Below the pieces are notes generated by a model that saw only the letters and a program-made list of their open reading frames with translations, ran no database searches and was not told the DNA's origin. Positions 24,401 through 39,400 of a DNA stretch of 64,000 nucleotides are shown one piece after another. Position 1 is the stretch's first letter, and the number at the start of each line of letters is the position of its first letter. This DNA comes from Haliclystus octoradiatus (taxonomy: Eukaryota; Cnidaria; Staurozoa; Stauromedusae; Haliclystidae), in the NCBI GenBank assembly GCA_916610825.1, contig OU744451.1, forward strand, positions 3,394,345 to 3,458,344, in the 5' to 3' direction. A program made the position numbers and the translations under genes.

Positions 24401-27400
24401 AAAAGTTGTTGTATAGCTTGTAAGTAAATTTCATCTGCATTTTGTGTTATTACATCCAGCAAGTAAAATCATCAATATTCAACCACATGTAATGTTTGAT
24501 GGTTTGTGAGTGTAACATTTCTTTAACATATGAGTGTATTTATTGCTACAGTGTATTAAAGTATTGCTCGTCAATTTTGAGATCCAGGATTTTCACTCTG
24601 AAAAACAAATGCATATAACACTGATCAGATAAGTAATAAAATATTAAATCTACATTAAGATGAAAGTGACAACTAGCAAAACACAGTGAAATCAGTTGCC
24701 GGCAACGCCGGTGAAATTTTAAAAAAAGGATGTTGTGGACAATGTGCCAATGTAGACGATATTACTTTGCTTGGTCATAAAAAAATAGAAAATTAATTAC
24801 TATCGTTCTGATGATGTGTGAACAGAAGTAAAATAAAAACATGCAGATTTTATTCTAAGTTTCAAAAGAAGTAGGATAGATCCTAATTATCAAATTAAAA
24901 TTGTCACGAACCCTCAGTCAATATCACATATTATATTATGATACAATGCCTTATAAAGAGCAATATATTGACAAGCTTAAATCAGTAGCAAAAATGCAGT
25001 CAAATTCCAAAACCATTATTCTCTGCTATGTATGTTGCTGTGTATGTTTTATCGGAAAATATTGATAGCGGTTCATAGACCTTCTGGCCCATGAAGTCCT
25101 ATGAGCTGCCGACAGCAGCTGCACCTAAATTACACTCTTACATCATAACTGTTTACTAGGAACAAAAAAAACAATCATAGCAAAAACAATCTCAAGAAAG
25201 CTTGTATACATATCTATGTAAATTTATGATTAACAATGCAACATTCTATGCATTATGTTAATCATGCGATACACTATTTTTCAACAATAATAATACAGAC
25301 AATGCACAATATTAACGGCAATACTCATGATACCCAACATTAGGCCTACTGACTGTTCTGGAACAGTGATGTGAGAAAATTTGAATATTTTCGCATTTGA
25401 TAAAAATTTTAACCTAATAACAACAATTAAGTAGGCTGTAGTTTTGATTTTAAAGGATTGGAACATAATCAAATAAATCCCTGTCAATATCATAATTATT
25501 CAAAAAAACATTTTTCAATTCCCATGCTAGACTGTGCAGATACACACTGGTATACAAGAATAAGCAGAAAAGATATATGGATATGTTTAAAAAACATTCA
25601 AATAAAATTACAGCAGTGTATTATATTCTTGAACAAAATTTGATTGATAAGAAAACTTTTCAATTTCGGATTATTATTTAGCCGTAAATATTCTACAACA
25701 CAATGGAATTGCAAGCGCAATTTCGATAACTGAAATCCCCGCACATATGCAACCTGGCTTTTAAAATCTATTGACTATTTTGTAGTCATGTCTCTTTTAA
25801 ACAATTTCAGGAATGCGCAAATTTGGATAACTGCAATGAAAATTGTTGACAATTTTGACTAGCACAGCGGGTTCCACTGTACTCTGTGGGATTAACAGAT
25901 GAAGTTACTTCAAATTAGTATTTAGTAGTTCATGGTTACAGTGACCAGGAAGAAAAACACCGGCAGTCGTAACAAGCTTAATTTTGATAACCTCAAATGT
26001 ACACAGTTGACACAGTAGGAATGGATGTTTTTTAACAGTTTGTATGATTTCATATTATTTTTTTGACATGGAGGTAATATTACTTCCAGACGTAATATTA
26101 TTTTTGTATAAAAAGCTTCAAGTGTTACATTGACAATTCACTGATATTAACTGTGGATTATGGATTAACAAATTGTGAAAGTAATCTTGAAGATTAAATT
26201 TTCTTTTCATAAAGAGGAAATATCTCATTTTCATTCATAACAAACACGGCAAAAATCCGTACATACAGAGATGTAACTGAAAAGGTTAGGTCAATTGTTA
26301 CAAATGAAGAAGGAAAGCCATAATTTCACTAAATCATTGCAAAACATATGTATTGCATTGACTCTGGGTTGTTATTTCCAAACATATGTACAGTTTTCTG
26401 ATAATAAAAAAGAGAATTGTTGTGAATCGAAAAGACAGACCATTACTAATTTATGAAAATCAATTATATTCCTATTTCGTAAAATCCAGGCAACGTAGAA
26501 CATCATTCCCTGTCTTTTTATCTGTAGGTCTATTATGAGACATTTAACAATAAAACATTAATAGGCTTAACATCTATCTCAACGTAGAATTCAGGATATC
26601 TGATTTAAGCGAAAATTTGTAAAAAAAGAGAATCTGATTAGAATTCTATAGGCTATGGGTACTAGACTGGTCCAAAAAACATGAAAGTTTGAAATTTTAT
26701 CGGATCCATCGATTTTCTTGTTCAGAATGCTTTGAAAATAAGTTGTGCACAAATTTTATTGTAATTTGACATTGAGAAATGGGGTCCCAAGGCCCCTCTA
26801 AATTAATACGTAAAGCTAATGGGGAAAACGTTGATATTTTGCAAACGAATATTTTGATATCGTAGTTTGAAGAAAGTTTGTACTGTAACTCGAGAAGGTC
26901 ATTCTGTTGAACGGTGGCTGTTTTATTGACACAATATGTCGTTAACTTGTTATTAAAATGTTCATTCTTGCTACCGCCGCTTTACTCAGATAGCAGAAAT
27001 ATTACTCAGAAAGCTGTTCATTTTGTTTCACTCAGTTAAAATTTATAACAGAACTAGCTGCCATTTGGGAAATAAAACTTCGGAAACAAAGGAGGTAATT
27101 ACTTGAAACTCAAAATGTTTGAAAACTTTTAAAGAGCTATATCCCTTGCTACGTGACAAAGAAATAATTCGATGTCTTCATAAATTCAAGCTTGAACATG
27201 TAGCTGCTCACATGTGACTTCCGAAAATGTATTCGTAAAATTCTTCATGGATTACTGAACTTTATCATCGTTCGACGTTTGGAACAGTTGATCGCTCGTG
27301 CTTCACCGTTCTCCATGGCCTAAAATTTATTAGATGTTTTATAAATTCGAATATAAATTAATGAATATGAATATGAATATAAATAGGAATCGACATACGA

Positions 27401-30400
27401 ATATATGCGATATCTTTGTTTGATTTCCAACGTTTTATTCGAAACTTTATTTAAACTTTATTCCATATTTTGTTTTATCTAAATAATAGCGACCGTAACA
27501 AAAATGAATATCTCAATAACAACATCAATATGATCTGAATCTATAAAACAGTCACTGTTCAACAGAATGACCTTCTCGAGTTACAAACTTTCTTCAAACT
27601 ACGATATCAACGGCGGTGACACCTTTCACGGAAATATTTTTAGATTGACAGATTGACAGCAGACACTTATAGATTAATCCTTTTTTTCAGCAGAAGCCAC
27701 GTTTTTTATGCATCGTATTCAACCCCATAGTTTTAAGGCAATGATAAAGATTCAAACATTTAAATTAATAAATTCAGATTATTCAGATCATTACCTCCAC
27801 AGCCATGTGAGCAAATTTTAGAATATGTTTTCACAAAGATGACGTATTAGCGTTTGAAAAATATCAGCGTTTTCCCCATTAACTTTACGTATTAATTTAG
27901 AGGGGCCTTGGGACCCCATTTCCCAATGTCAAATTACAATAAAATGTGTGCACGCATTCTGAACAAGAAAATTGATGGGCCCGACAACATTTCAAACTTT
28001 CATGTTTTTTGGACCAGTCTAGTGGGTACATAATCTTTTGCGATTTCAGTAGCTTTGGAATCCTGAAATGGAGTGAAAGAGGGTTGAACGCGTAAATCTC
28101 TTTTTACAAAAAAAATGAGAAACGCAATTTTCAATTTCCGAAATAACTACTTGGAAGTTTAGGAATCCTGAATTACAAACGTAGTACAGTTAAACATATA
28201 CCATGCCTACCTATTTTTAATTGGGTTGCATAGTCAGGCAAATGGTGACAAAACAATAGCCATGAATGTTTTTCAAATTCCCATCCAGCAAATTCCTATA
28301 GTTTGTATAGAAAAACACAACAAACAAGTTAAGATAACAAACCTATGCAGACAGTAGAATATCAAGATGCAAATCGTAGGAGAATATGTGATGTTTTGAC
28401 AAGGACTATATAGGTTTAGAGGCTGAGAACTCTTCAGATAGAATGTATTACAACTAATGATTACAATAAATCAGATATGTTTTGAAAAATATCAGCAACA
28501 CCAATTAGGAATAGCTATTACAGAAAGATTCAGTATAGCCTCAATTCAATACAGAAAATGTCGAAGCTCATATAATAATCTGCTTTGTAGCTCTAAGTGG
28601 ATCACAAACTGTGCGTAAGTGGGTCACATCGTAACTTCCTTGTACTTCTAAGTTGAATAAAGGCATTTAATAAATTCAATTGTGTTTTCAAGATATCATA
28701 TCTAAATAAAACGATGACCAGGATATTTTATGTTTTTCAGTCTGATTGGGGAACATGGCAGATTGCAGTAAGTGGGTTACGGCTTGTAAACTCATTCTAA
28801 TCTACTTGATTTTTCATATCTGTTAAATTATTTTGAATAATAATGTTCCCCTTATCATTTTAAACAACTGGTAACAGAAATGAAGCCAAATGTTAAAATA
28901 ATTTTAAAGCCCTGAAAGAAAACACTCTCAACCTTGTAAGTGGGTCACGATGGAATTGCCCTGGGCTAGAAACAAACTTGAGCCAAACATAACCTTTGCA
29001 GCACATAATTAATACTTTTTTACTGTCAGATATAAACATAAGAAAAATTTAAATCTTGGAAAGTATAGAAATATAACAAGCATATTAGATTAGCCCAATT
29101 CGAACAGTCAGGCTGAGTTAGTCTGCTGATCTGAACTGATTGGTCGACAAAAATATCAGGAATCTTATGATCTTCTGAAAAGAAATTCGAAGCTGGGGCA
29201 GCTTACAAAATAGACATAAACTACTTGCCAATACCGCAGCATATCTTTAATAACGATGTGTTTATTTATCTAGAAGGCCTGTTATCCTATGCTTTCGAAT
29301 TAAGATGGTGGATTAGCTAGCAATGATATCTTCCAAGTTCAATAGCCTAGTATAGTATTGCAGCAGTGCCATAGCAGCAACATAAGTCTTGTTGATATAA
29401 AGAAGCAATTGAAAGAAAACAGCAAATAAACTTACCTATAACATGTCCACTGTCGTAAATCGTACGATGTCGTAAAATACGTATTGACCATGACCGCCAA
29501 AACATTTCACCGAATCTCGCATGTTCAGAGCAAGTAGAAAAACAAACCATATTTCGTTTTGAACGGTAAAGTTAAAGAATTCGTTCCAGTGATAAGTTGT
29601 TGTGATATCGCAGTACATCATTTTATTACTTTCATCGTAGGCTAAACGTTCCTTATGTATCGGGGAAACAAATACTTGTAGTTGAATTCAGTTTGTAAAA
29701 CCATGGTAAAACAGTAAAATTCGTAAACTGACTGAGCTTTTCGTTTTCACACTTTTTCAAATTGGGGTCTGGATGCAAGAACGCTCGGGATTGGCTGTAA
29801 AGAAACTTCAAGAGCTGCCGACTATCGAGCAGCCTGCATGCAGACCAAAAATACACTTCAGTGTTCCCTTTACGTCTGCGTGTAGGCTCACTACTGTCAT
29901 AGCGATTTTTAGACTTTACGAATATTATAAAGTGCCTATAGAAAGCTTCCCAATATTTTCCATGTCAGATCATTGTAGAAAAATATCCCGAATGGGTTCG
30001 AATAAATTATTTTGTGACATATTGATTTGTTTATAAGAAACAGGCATTGTTTAATATAGAATCTATACACATAGCACATAATTGGAATTTCAGCTAATCA
30101 TTAAATTTTATGAACATAAATCATATTATCTATTTCATATAGGCTAAACTAACTAACTACCATGAGTAATTTTGCTAAATATTGTTGACTAGTTTTGAAT
30201 TTATGAGCAAATACCATTGTGAATTATTATGTTGATATTAACAAAATCAGTACCCTTAGCATAATTGGAATTTCAGCTAATTATTGAATTTTTTCAAAAT
30301 AAATCATATTTTCTATTTCACATAAGCTGAACTAACCGCCATGAGTAATTATGTCAAATAATATTGAGAAACTTTGAATTTATTAGCAAATAGCATTGTG

Positions 30401-33400
30401 AATTATCGTGTTGATATTTACAAAATCATTACCCTTAGCATAATTGGAATTTCAGCTAATTATTGAATATTTTCAAAATAAATCACATTTTCTATTTCAC
30501 ATAAGCTAAACTAACTACCATGAGTAATTTTGTCAAATAATATGGAGAAGCTTTGAATTTATTAGCAATTAGCAGTGTGAATTATCGTGTTGATATTAAC
30601 TAAATCGATACCCTTAACATAATTGGAATTTCAAGTAATCATTAAATTTTTTCAACATCAATCATATTATCTATTTCACCTAGGCTAAACTAACTACCAT
30701 AAGCAATTTCGCTGAATAATGTTGAGAAATTTTGAATTTATTAGCAAATAGCATTGTGAATTATTGTGTTGATATTCACAAAATCAGTACCTTAGCATAA
30801 TTGGAATTTCAGCTAATTATTGAATATTTTCAAAATAAATCACATTTTCTATTTCACATAAGCTAAACTAACTACCATGAGTAATTTTGTCAAATAATAT
30901 TGAGAAGCTTTGAATTTATTAGTAAATAGCATTTTGAATTATCCTGTTGATATTAACTGAATTGATACCCTTAACATAATTGGAATTTCAGCTAATCATT
31001 AAATTTTTTCAACATCAACCATATAATCTATTTCACATAGGCTAAACTAACTACCATAAGCAGTTTTGCTGAATAATGTTGAGAAGCTTTGAATTTATTA
31101 GCAATTAGCATTGTGAATTATCGTGATGATATTAACAAAATCAGTACCCTTACCATAATTGGAATTCCTGCTAATTATTGAATTTTTTCAAAATAAATCA
31201 TATTATCTATTTCACATAAGCTAAACTAACTGCCATGAGTAATTATGTCAAATAATATTGAGAAGCTTTGAATTTATTAGCAAATAGCATTGTGAATTAT
31301 CGTGTTGATATTTACAAAATCAGTACCCTTAGCATAATTGGAATTTCAGCTAATTATTGAATATTTTCAAAATAAATCACATTTTCTATTTCACATAAGC
31401 TAAACTAACTGCCATGAGTAATTTTGTCAAATAATATTGAGAAGCTTTGAATTTATTAGCAAATAGCAGTTTGAATTGTTGTGTTGATATTAACTGAATC
31501 GATACCCTTAACATAATTGGAATTTCAGCTAATCATTAAATTTTTTCAAATTCAATCATATTATCTATTTCACCTAGGCTAAACTAACTACCATAAGCAA
31601 TTTCGCTGATAATGTTGAGAATTTTTATATTTATTACCAAATAGCATTGTGAATTATCGTGTTGATATTAACAAAATCAGTAGGCCTACCCTTAGCATAA
31701 TTGGAATTTCAGCTAATTATTAAATTTTTTCAAAATAAATCATATTTTCTATTTCACTTAAGCTAAACTAACTACCATGAGTAATTTTGTCAAACAATAT
31801 TGAGAATTTTCGAATTTATTAGCAAATAACATTGTGAATTATCGCGTTGATATTAACAAAATCAGTACCCTTAGCATAATTGGAACTTCACCTAATTATT
31901 AAATTTTTTCAAAATAAATCATATTTTCTATTTTACTTAAGCTAAACTAACTACCATGAGTAATTTTGTCAAACAATATTGAGAATTTTTGAATTTATTA
32001 GCAAATAACATTGTGAATTATCGTGTTGTTATTAACAAAATCAGTACCCTCAGCATAATTAGAACTTCAGCTGGTCATTAAATTTTTTAACATAAGTTAT
32101 ATTATCTATTTCACATAGGCTAACTACAATGAGTAGTTTTGTTAAATAATTTTTAAAAGTTTTGATTTTATGAGCAAAAAGCATTGTGGATCTTCGTGAT
32201 GATATTTTGTGAACTATTCTGGATTGCTAGATTAATTTGGGCTAAATCTGTTATCTAAGACGTAAGATAATAGAAACTTCAATCAATATAAAAGTTTGCT
32301 GTATATTATAATTTCTACTTCAAGATCCATTATCTAACTGTTAAACAGTGTAGAATATTGAATTTATGAGCCAAGAGCACAAAACAGTATGAATTTATAG
32401 GGCTAATTTTAACAAAATTGATACTCTATATTTTTATAAATCAAATACATGACAGCAAGCAAATTTAAACTAGGCTAGCAAATTTCAATAATTCAAGCAA
32501 TTTTAGTCTAGCGTAGAAAATTTTTCTTGATTCAAGAAAATATATTCTTTATGAAATATTCACACCACTTATTTTCTTGTTTTAAGAAAATGTGTTGCTT
32601 AAAACAAGAATAAAAGCCTACCCTAGCAAATGGATTTTCCTGTGCACAAGAACATAGAAAATATTGCTTAAAGATAAGAATCAATGACTATGTAAGAAAA
32701 CGATTTTAAGCATCCATTCTTTTATTTCCAAGAAGAGAAATCCGAGAGAAATATAAATTTCTCGATATCAATTTTTCCTCCCAGCTTTTAGTTGATTTAA
32801 AAAAGGCAAGTGTACAGCTCTCTACTCAGCTTTCTTTCTGTGACATCATGAAAATAGGAGAATTAAATACTTGATCATGGATTGTAAAGATCAAAACATG
32901 CTCTGAAAAAACGTCACCAACAGTCACAAATCGGGGCTGGCTTAGTTCTAACCCAAATAGTTCATACTTTCTGTGAACTATGCTCTGATAGCACCACTCG
33001 AATCAATTCAGGAAAAACCTCGAAGGTGAAAATCACTCGCCGAAGCGGCTCGTAATTTTCTGATGCCTTCTCGTTTTCTCCTTACGTTCCTCCCTTGATG
33101 CTATCAGAGCATAGTTCACGGAAAGTATGAACTATTTGTTTAATATTATCAGAGGTTATCACTTATATACATAATACTGTCTGTTTATATATCACTATAT
33201 TTCGATATTTTGATATTTCTGTGTCTGTCCGCGACTTATGTACGTCTTACTGGCGATATAATACGGATAATCCGTTGTCGGGAAATTATGCAAACATTTG
33301 TGTCGAGATAACCGTGTACAGTAACAAATTTGTTGTATGAAAAGTATGGGTCTATGACGTTGTTTTAAAATAATATACTTCATCTGATATTTTATTTGAT

Positions 33401-36400
33401 ATCATTACATTAAAAAAATCAGAGATTTTGAAAAATTTCATAGGTCGATAATCTAGCGGGCAGCCAAATCGACTTCAAATTGAATTCTCCAGAACAAAAA
33501 TATTTTGCTTTGAATTTAAAAGCTGCGTGAAAATTGTTTGAACAAGTGAAACTTGAAACTGAATCAGTTTTATGATAATTAAAACAATACGAAATACTGA
33601 ATTACATTGAATTACCAGTATAACTAGGCCAGACAAAATATGTTTTGAAATCAAAGAAACGTAGACATATTTCATGTAGTGTTGATATCAGCAATACATA
33701 TAGCGCGGCACAAACGCTATGAAATTAAAGAGACTTGAGGTCTTAATTTAATTTATTAATGAAACAAAATGCCGTTCATTACTTTTCTCAAAATCGAGAT
33801 AAAACATTTCACTTTAAACAAGGCTATTTTGATATATAATTTGTGAGAACACTGAGCAAACAATCTGTTTTGAAATGAATAATCTATCGCGGGGCTTAAA
33901 AACAAATTAATTTGCAAGAATTTTCAAATTGACGTTGGCGTTCGACTAATTCGAAAAATATTCAAAGTTCGAAGAGATTATCTGTCTACAGTCTAAAATT
34001 AAAGAGTTTAGAATTAATCAAGGCATTGCACAAAAGTATTTCTATAATTTATTATTTAATATAAAAAAACGAATCATTTGGTTTTGAGCAGCAAGGCTTT
34101 TATTTTCAGATTTTGCTTCCATAATTAACGAAGGAATTATAGGCATCGATTAAAATTAAAATTTCATTTTGTTAACTTGCTATACGAATAAGACACAGTA
34201 TGTTACTACAGTTTCGAGAATAAAAATAGCGGTGTCTTGTTATTATCGTTGATCAACATTTAATAAAGTTAATTTCAGGTATATCAAATTCAACAAAGTT
34301 AAATTAAATTGAGCGTATGATTTGTAATAAATATTAATAATTATAATATTTTCAGCGTTCAAAATTTTTGCTTTGAAATTAAAAGCACAAAACCATAATT
34401 CAAAAACATTTTTAAATAGTTAATACAGTTTGGATGAGTGTAACAAACCTTGTGTTACCAAAATAAAAAGCGAAAAGGTTGCATGAAATAATCGATCATA
34501 GCAAACAATATTTATTAAAATACAACTTACCATTTTCCAAATGAGATCCAAATAAAAACTATACGAGCGGCATAATCTCCGAACAGCATTTAAATACATA
34601 ATAGCGGGTTCTCTGAGTTAATACACCAATCAATAAAAGTTAACAACCATATTTTATCGAAGGAGAACGTAAGCCCGATAAGAATAAATATATAAATTGT
34701 TTTTTATTCGAAATAATTCTGACAAAAATGATCATTTCATATCGCGATCAAATGCAAGGTAAAGTAGATTCATTTTCTATATAAGTAAATCCTTTTCATC
34801 AGACATCAGACATCATAGCATGAGCATTTAAATACTACCATCAGCTATGGTATTTTATATCTTTGAAGCTGCACTAAACATTTCCACTTTATAAACCATC
34901 GCGTCCATTCAAATAAATTCTGAATAAATATGCATATCAAGAATCTGGCAAAATGAGTTGTTTTCGTATTTCTATCAAAATAATTAATTTATTCATAATC
35001 GTCTTTTCTTTCATTCGACATCTGTAATGTATAGCGCGTAGAAATATTGACAACAAGATGTAACATAATATCAATATCGAATTAGTATAGCGATTTATTA
35101 TAGAATTTTATTTCATGTTAAAAGAATGTTGATGCTATTATTCTGGAAAATTTGATAACAAGAAGCACTATGAGTTCAACTTTTCACATCTTTTGTTTAC
35201 TTTTAAAATTTTATTTTCAACGAACTCTTAGCATTTTGATATACTGCCATGAAAATCACAGGCCTACTTGCTGAGATTGCAAAGATCAAAAATATATAGG
35301 CTCATATACTATCATATCATAATATTTTCAGATTATATATATAATTTGAAATTCAATACACGCGCTGTCGCCTTGTTCAATAATACTTTGTCGAAGCAGT
35401 AGGTTTGTTGATTAGTACAGTCCAAGCGCGTACTACAGTAAGTAAGGCGTTGGCTCATTGGTTAATGCTCTGGTCTTACAATATCAGGGTCTTCAATTCA
35501 AATCCGTCAGTCGGCAATTTTTATCAACGATTTTTCTGATTTTTTTTAATATGAAGCAGTAAATCTTTGTTAATTAACACAATATATCGTTTGATCATGT
35601 TAATAACAGAAATTAGTGGACCATGTGTCTTGTCAAAGCTAAATTAATTTAATACTGAATATATTGCATGCAATGCCACGAGTTTGACTGGCCACACCTT
35701 GACGGCGTTATTTTGTGAACACCACATTAGTGTTGTATATATTGCAATAAAGACTTATGAATTCGAACCGAATGCGATTCGATCATATCGGGTCAGATTC
35801 GGGTTAATATTTTAGGTCTTCGGATCGGTTCGGATTTGAAGTGATTTTTTATGGATAGTTTCAGATTTCGAAAATTGACTGAGTATTTGTAATTTATAAT
35901 AATTAATGTGTTTTGGCTTCCTTTCAGCACATAAAATATAGTTTTTCTATGTAGACAAAGCTACATTAAATTATACATTTCAATCGATTCAATTGATGTG
36001 AAATAAATTAAATTTTTATTTAATGGAATGATTAAGATGTATTGATTAATGCTACATCGTTTCAATGCGTATTGTGTCTCATGCTCTCCTTCAGAGTTCA
36101 TACTCCGTATTATACAGCGATAGTCAGCTTAGTCAATTGTTTAATTATCAGTGATCTGAAAGTTTTATCATAGAAGGTCCATAATGGACCACAACACTCA
36201 TTGCTAGTATATATATATTGCAATAAAGATTTGTGAATCCAAACAAAACGCGATCCGATCTTATCGTGTCGGAGTCAAATTGATATTTTAAGTCTTCGGA
36301 TCGGATCAGATTTGAAGTGCTTTTCTATTGATGATTTCATATTACGAAATTTGACTGATTATTTGTAATTTGTAATGATTAATGTGTTCATGGATTCCTT

Positions 36401-39400
36401 TCAGCGCATAAATTAAAGTTTTTCTGTGTAGATATAGCTACTTTAAATGTATTCATTTGACCGGTGGCCTCTATACATTTCAATCGACTCAATTGATGTG
36501 AAATGAATTGAATTTTTATAAAGGAAATGATTAAGATATCTTGAGTAATTTTAAAACGTTTCAATGCGTTTTGTTTCTCATGTTCTAAACCAAAGTTCAC
36601 TCTCCGTATTATACAGCGATATTAAGCTTAGTCAAATTGTTTAATTAATAGTGATCTGACCTGAAATTTTATTACACATGTTCCATTATGGACCAACACT
36701 AATTGCTAGTATATTTATAGATGTATGTGATTATTGTTGTATTGAATATTTGATATAGTTCCTTGAGTTCATACTCCGTATTATGCAGCGATAGTCAGCT
36801 TAGTCAATTGTTTAATTATAAGTGATCTGAAAGTTTTATCATAGAAGGTCCATAATGGACCACACTCATTGCTAGTATATTCATAGATGTATGTGATTAT
36901 TGTTTTATTGAATTTTTCATATAGTTCCTGGTGCATGGTCAGATTGGTTTACATTTGGGTCATGCGATGTTAGCTGTGGTGGAGGAACTCAACCGAGAAA
37001 TCGTAATTGTGACAGTCCTCCTCCTTCTTATGGAGGTCCTACGTGTTCTGGAATCAATGAAGAGACGGTAATCTGCAATGAAAATCCTTGTCCAGGTTAG
37101 TCAGGCTTATGAATTTGGAATTCTAAATACCAATATTTATCCTTATATATAATGCTATAGACTCACAGAATAGTTCTGAAAACAGTCCCCATAAAGTAAG
37201 ACAGAATCTATTATTTGTAACAAAAATCGGCTAACACTACTTATTTGTAAGTAAAATGATAGAAAAGAATACTTATCTACTTATATTAAAAATACTGTCT
37301 GTTTATATATCACAATATTTCTATCACTTATATACATAATACTGTCTGTTTATATATCACAATATTTCTATATTTCTATATTTCTGTGTCTGTCCGCGAC
37401 TTATGTAAGTCTTACTGGAGATATAATACGGACAATCCGTTGTCGGGAAATTATGCAAACATTTGTGTCGAGGTAACCATGTACGTAACAAATTTGTTGT
37501 ATGAAAAGTATGGGTCTATGACGTTGTTTTAAAATAATATACTTCATCTGATATTTTATTTGATATCATTGCATTAAAAAATTCAGAGATTTGAAAACTT
37601 TCATAGGTCGATAATCTAGCGGGCAGCCAAATCGACTTCAAATTGAAATCTCCAGAACAAAAATATTTTGCTTTGAATTTAAAAGCTGCGTGTAAATTGT
37701 TTGAACAAGTTAAACTTGAAAATGAATCAGATTTATGATAATTAAAACAATACGAAATACTGAATTACATTGAATTACCAGTATAACTAGGTCAGACAAA
37801 ATATGTTTTGAAATCAAAGAAACATAGACCTATTTCACGTAGTGTTGATATCAGCAATACATATAGCGCGGCACAAACGCTATGAAATTAAAGAGACTTT
37901 AGGTCTTAATTTAATTTATTAATGAAACAAAATGCCGTTCATTACTTTTCTCAAAATCGAGATACAAAACATTTCGCTTTTAAAAAGGCTATTTTGATAT
38001 ATAATTTGTGAGAACACTGAGCAAACAATCTGTTTTAAAATGAATAATCTATCACGGGGCATAAAAACATATTAACTTGCAAGAATTTCAAAATGACGTT
38101 GGCGTTCGACTAATTCGAAAAATATTCAAAGTTCGAATAGATTATCTGTCTACAGTATAAAATTATAGAGTTTAGAATCAATCAAGGCATTGCACAAAAG
38201 TATTTCTATAATTTATTATTTAATATAAAAATATGAATCATTTGGTTATGAGCAGGCAGGCTTTTATTTTCAGATTTTGCTTCCATAATTAACGAAAGGA
38301 ATTGTAAGCATCGATTAAAATTAAAATTTCATTTTGTTGACTTGCTATCAGAATAAGACACAGTATGTTACTACAGTTTCGAGAATAAAAATAGCGGTGT
38401 CTTGTTATTATCGTTGATCAACATTTAATAAAGTTAATTTCTGGTATATCAAATTCAACAAAGTTGAATTGAATTGCGCGTATGATTTGTGATAAATAAT
38501 AATAATTATAATTTTTCAACGTTCAAAAATGGATTTCAACTTTAAAAACAGAAAAGCATAATTCAAAAATATTTTTCAATAGTTAATACAGTTTGGATGA
38601 GTGTAACAAAACCTTGTGTTACAAAAATAAAAAGCGAAAAAGGTTGCATGAAATAATCGATCATAGCAAACAATATTTATTTAAGTACAACTTACCATTT
38701 TCCAAATGAGATCCAAATAAAAACAATACGAGCGGAATAATCTCCGAACAACATTTAAATACATAACACCGGCTTCTCGGAGTTAATACACCAATCAAGA
38801 ATAATTTAACAACCATATTTTATCGAAGGAGAATGTAAGCCCGATAAAAATATAAAATATAAATTGTCTTTTATTCGAAATAATTCTGACAAAAATGATC
38901 AGTTCATATCGCGATCAAATGCAAGGTAAAGTAGATTCATTTTCTATATTAGTAAATCTTTTCATCAGACATCATAACATGAGCGTTTAAATACTATCAT
39001 CGGCTATGGTATTTTATATCTTTGAAGCTGCACTAAACATTTCCACTCTATAAACCATCGCGTCTGTTTCAATAAATTCTGAATAAATATGCATATCACG
39101 AATCTGGCAAAATGAGTTGTTTTCATTTTTCTATCAAAATATTTAATTTATTCATAATCGTCTTTTCTTTCATTCGACATCTGTAATGTATTATAAATAG
39201 CGCGTAGAAATATTGACAACAACATGTAACATAATATCAATATCGAATTAGTATAGCGATTTATTATAGAATTTTATTTCATTTTAAAAGAATATTGATG
39301 GTATTATTCTGGAAAATTTGATAACAAGAAGCACTATGAGGCCAACTTTTCACATCTTCTTTTTACCTTTAAAATTTTATTTTCAACGAACTCTTAGTAT

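Larger units (their letters stand above)
33159..36875 (+). mobile_element. Helitron family copy 2
   Basis: Begins TCACTTATATACATAATACT after an A, like the inner 5' end of copy 3. The body matches the other copies: CGCGACTTATGTACGTCTTA, the tRNA-like block, and the ATCGGGTCAG/TCTTCGGATCGG block. It ends with hairpin GGTCCA-TAA-TGGACC, a 10-nt spacer and CTAG (36872-36875). Two extra hairpin-CTAG ends occur at ~36207 and 36709, so the 3' part is duplicated. There are no replicase frames, hence non-autonomous. Confidence 0.7.
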
